Position numbers and translations under genes: made by a program. Source: Pseudomonadota bacterium (GTDB lineage Bacteria > Bdellovibrionota_C > UBA2361 > OMII01). From it: DNA of 10,266 bases. Below, one piece after another: positions 9,801 through 10,266 of the stretch; the first letter of the stretch is position 1, and each line of letters starts with the position of its first letter. Location: contig JAIXPR010000323.1 in assembly GCA_027486155.1 (NCBI GenBank), positions 1 through 10,266 of the forward strand. The letters are read 5' to 3'. Under the pieces are notes generated by a model. The model saw only the letters and a list, made by a program, of their open reading frames with translations. It was not told the origin of the DNA and made no database searches.

Positions 9801-10266
9801 TAAGATCAACGACTCTCGACAAACTCGCGTTGCTCAGGATCTACTCCTCGCGCACCACTTCTTGCGAGAGCGCTGCATCGATATGGACCTCGTCATTCTC
9901 TACGAGGATCAGGGCAGCTATCTGCAGAACCTTGCGGAGGATCTCAAGGATATCATTCGCTTGAGCCCCGCCGGCCATCTTGCCGATCGTGCAGGTGGGG
10001 TATTCCTCCGCTCGACGAGCCAGATCTCGGAGTCAGAGATCTCACTCCTTGAGACCGTAGCCCGGGTTGTTATCGACGCTGAGATCGGTGGATTGGCGGA
10101 GGCTCTTAAATTCTCGGCCTTCGATACGGTTGTCGCACTTCCAGCCCCCGCCCCCCGGAAACGACTCCCTGGTCCGCAGCGGCGCCAACCTCCGCTTATC
10201 TTTGAGAACGGAATCGGCGGGTTCTCGCCCGACACGAATGGGTACGTGATCCCTCGCGAGGGCGCG
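3805..10266 (+). CDS. ndvB: Cyclic beta-1,2-glucan synthase (NdvB/Cgs type), 3' end missing
   Basis: One frame runs open to the right edge (2,154 residues; relatives are ~2,800-2,900). The enzyme primes, elongates from UDP-glucose and cyclises beta-1,2-glucan at the inner membrane. Residue numbers assume the GTG at 3805. An N-terminal domain (~35-430) has the family block SEWMLDNYHVVE. Two membrane helices lie at ~433-475. The GT84 domain (~480-830) shows WERKRGK (607-613), DxD as LDSDT (Asp648, Asp650), SHDLFEG (Asp762) and RLHRWVRGDW (R/QxxRW, 793-797). Roughly five more membrane helices fall at ~839-1003. The middle domain (GH189-like cyclisation, 'glycoamylase-like') has WSGTMFEYLMP (from 1434), WGISESAY (Glu1482), FGVPGLGLKRGL and AHHQGMS (His1578-1579). 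From ~1655 the GH94 beta-sandwich starts (TRWRDDPT, YQPT, VSPEDDVE-like VAPEDDVELRRVTI), and the last codons give FENGIGGFSPD. The GH94 catalytic barrel lies beyond the edge. GTG 3784 is an alternative start, as neither has a good SD; the first in-frame ATG (4114) falls within the conserved domain. Confidence 0.95.
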   Translation, partial: MTALSLQFLSRLPRSLSTLAAKAGFPSRGQEPESPWRAEVLSREALAELGTQLAESHRGTFGRGRSTRLLQTYKNNREVLKRVYQCLAEAAHNGETLTAGSEWMLDNYHVVERHIAAIKKYLPWGFYKTLPIFKSGELKGFPRIYSLALEFVVHTDAVVDANLASVFISSYQQKLELSSGELWAFPIMLRFALFENLRRLMREAEAELIARRDVFSLVDSVLGDESKPGTEIMNELARRLAERESFLPHGALELIKRLRVRGRKAFLALQFIEETLRERGLDHEELQRTQDHIQAARQISVGNTLTSLTAIDQMNWRDWFEGVSLADQILRNDPARTYQKCDFPTRDHIRHEIERISKRVGITDSAVAAAALACGQSASHHFPEFDNESVCQKYVGSFFVGEGRKALEAKLGYHPSLPTQAIRFLEQHAFATYFIAIAAVTTCLMGYILLISEWAEVSFWMALATFTIALLPMSELGSSVVQYLVTRCVRPRPLPKLSFEGKVPESLNTLVTVHTIFNSTSSIQRAIDGLEVRFLANEDPAFTYVLMADLPDASAEHISLDEEIIGIAQDGINTLNLRHASNGPIRFALFFRKRLWNPSENKWMAWERKRGKIEELNRFLLGDDSTTLQLIVGDAQALRNTRYIITLDSDTALSRDVAKKLVATIHHPLNQPVVDPRLGRVVRGYGLIQPRVTISLTSATSSWFSQLFSGQAGLDPYTNVVSDVYQDLFAEGSYVGKGIYDIKAFETVMEGKVPENTLLSHDLFEGSFARVGLASDIELYDDFPTRYMAYSKRLHRWVRGDWQLLPWLLPRLLTGNRVPKSHLSPLHKWKMLDNLRRSLLAPTCLAALVGGWLFLPGGPLVWTVLVSLVIAFPVVTGLASVFALPTVGISLGGFLGDIGVDLWRNAARSFCAICFLPHQAALMLNAITVTLGRVFITHKHLLEWEPAERTERRTKNETRDFIKLLTPYLAVIATLVVYAAYQQPSTMAFSVPFLALWTASPFVAKRISTSREAARTALAPSDLHFLREAAFDTWQFFNHYMREEYNYLMPDNLQMVPNEVVAERTSPTNLSLSILSVFSAYDLGFVPFHRAVHRSSKTLDTMSRMEKYRGHLFNWYAIRNLAPLSPRYISTVDSGNLLGHLYALQTLLESAPTTPIANEHHKNALLARIEVVLRERDGVSAEDLAILTTLNAALRACKSGDTLTWLSVIEDHAAFLTTIAQRHSSNGDERHKPLVKLGAVAEDLLHILPLVGWIHPLQKIKRHCETATGQPAVSQLGATTHIASKATSILQSATRATLTHNSLMNLFGQFEDLLQAGAPEIPADLQEEALRAIVAARDTLITCEQTINVMTQQTVALVDGMDFSFLYDEYRSLFTIGFNAEHARKDQSFYDLLASEARLLSFLAVARGEVPQKHWFSLGRSLANTPGGKALVSWSGTMFEYLMPFLVMRDFPTTILGRTGRAIVEAQIHYANRQSVPWGISESAYSGVDFEKTYQYRAFGVPGLGLKRGLSEDLVISPYSTFLALPYAPSVESCISNLRRIEQQGARGVYGFYESVDYTPGRTLRADGKHIVQSFFAHHQGMSLVSINNVLNESVMVDRFHAQPVIKSAELLLHEKFPDRVSAIVPHEPELKTLIVEEAPKEEAGLEVITSPHTAAPRVRVLSNGRYSVMIDSSGGGFSFFNKTAMLTRWRDDPTATSHGSFIYIKDIKDGKLWSAAYQPTKVEAESYEAIFTPGRAEFKRFDDKVFVHTEITVAPEDDVELRRVTITNLGDTERELEITSYVEPVLLSRQGDSAHPAFSKLFVGAEVLKDSDAILCSRRPRTEHEEELFLFHRVTLKTSYAPIRFETSRSDFIGRGGSMQGPLHFTTEASEHRAHAGNIDPIASLGCKVRLGRGASETIVFVTGAARSRRDAVTLVDRYQELLHVSRAFELSWSRAQVELRSHAYTAAQADLFHRLAGCLFYSEESVRGPADSIIANRLPQSGLWRFGISGDLPIVLVKINDSRQTRVAQDLLLAHHFLRERCIDMDLVILYEDQGSYLQNLAEDLKDIIRLSPAGHLADRAGGVFLRSTSQISESEISLLETVARVVIDAEIGGLAEALKFSAFDTVVALPAPAPRKRLPGPQRRQPPLIFENGIGGFSPDTNGYVIPREGA
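10111..10197 (+). other. Pro/Arg-rich interdomain linker within the GH94 part of the synthase
   Basis: The codons here read as a short low-complexity stretch rich in Pro, Arg and Gln (ALPAPAPRKRLPGPQRRQPP), including a C-rich run at 10143-10157. It sits where relatives have the variable link between the helical segment (ARVVIDAEIGGLAEAL) and the conserved FENGIGGF block. Both sides match the family in the same frame, so the reading frame holds across it. Confidence 0.55.

Noticed and set aside
9578..9964. Plus-strand ORF of 128 residues in another frame
   Set aside because: Out-of-frame reading of the synthase; very rich in Arg and Ser, with no motifs.

Overview
The window carries three genes, all on the + strand, from a bacterium of moderate GC (mid-50s percent by eye). 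A Sec signal peptide, a BacA/YddA-type ABC protein and a cyclic beta-1,2-glucan synthase fit a Gram-negative, probably Pseudomonadota-like or deeper-branching, organism. The sequence does not fix the lineage. I see no mobile elements, tRNA or rRNA genes, CRISPR arrays or phage genes.

Layout. (1) Positions 1-909 hold the 3' half of an ABC transporter with fused membrane and ATPase domains; its start lies off the left edge. (2) Positions 894-3587 hold a secreted 897-residue alpha-solenoid (HEAT-like) protein. Its start overlaps the end of the ABC gene by 16 bases and has its own Shine-Dalgarno sequence, so the two are probably co-translated. (3) Positions 3588-3804 form a leader/intergenic stretch with weak inverted repeats. 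(4) From about 3805 to the right edge, one uninterrupted frame of at least 2,154 codons encodes most of a very large NdvB/Cgs-type cyclic beta-1,2-glucan synthase. It has an N-terminal cytoplasmic domain, a membrane-embedded GT84 glucosyltransferase, a GH189-like cyclising domain and the first part of a GH94 phosphorylase domain. It is cut off before the GH94 catalytic barrel.

How they may work together. The synthase makes cyclic beta-1,2-glucan from UDP-glucose at the inner face of the inner membrane, and the product normally needs an ABC exporter (NdvA in rhizobia) to reach the periplasm. Here the nearest transporter is of the BacA/YddA/ABCD type, not the NdvA type, and a large periplasmic solenoid protein lies between the two genes. 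A shared envelope-glucan role is a reasonable hypothesis, but only proximity and orientation support it.

The points most worth a second look are: the unusual signature and H-loop residues of the ABC ATPase; the repeat-length spacing of the cysteines in the solenoid protein; the three-gene association; and the GTG start without a clear ribosome binding site for the giant synthase gene.
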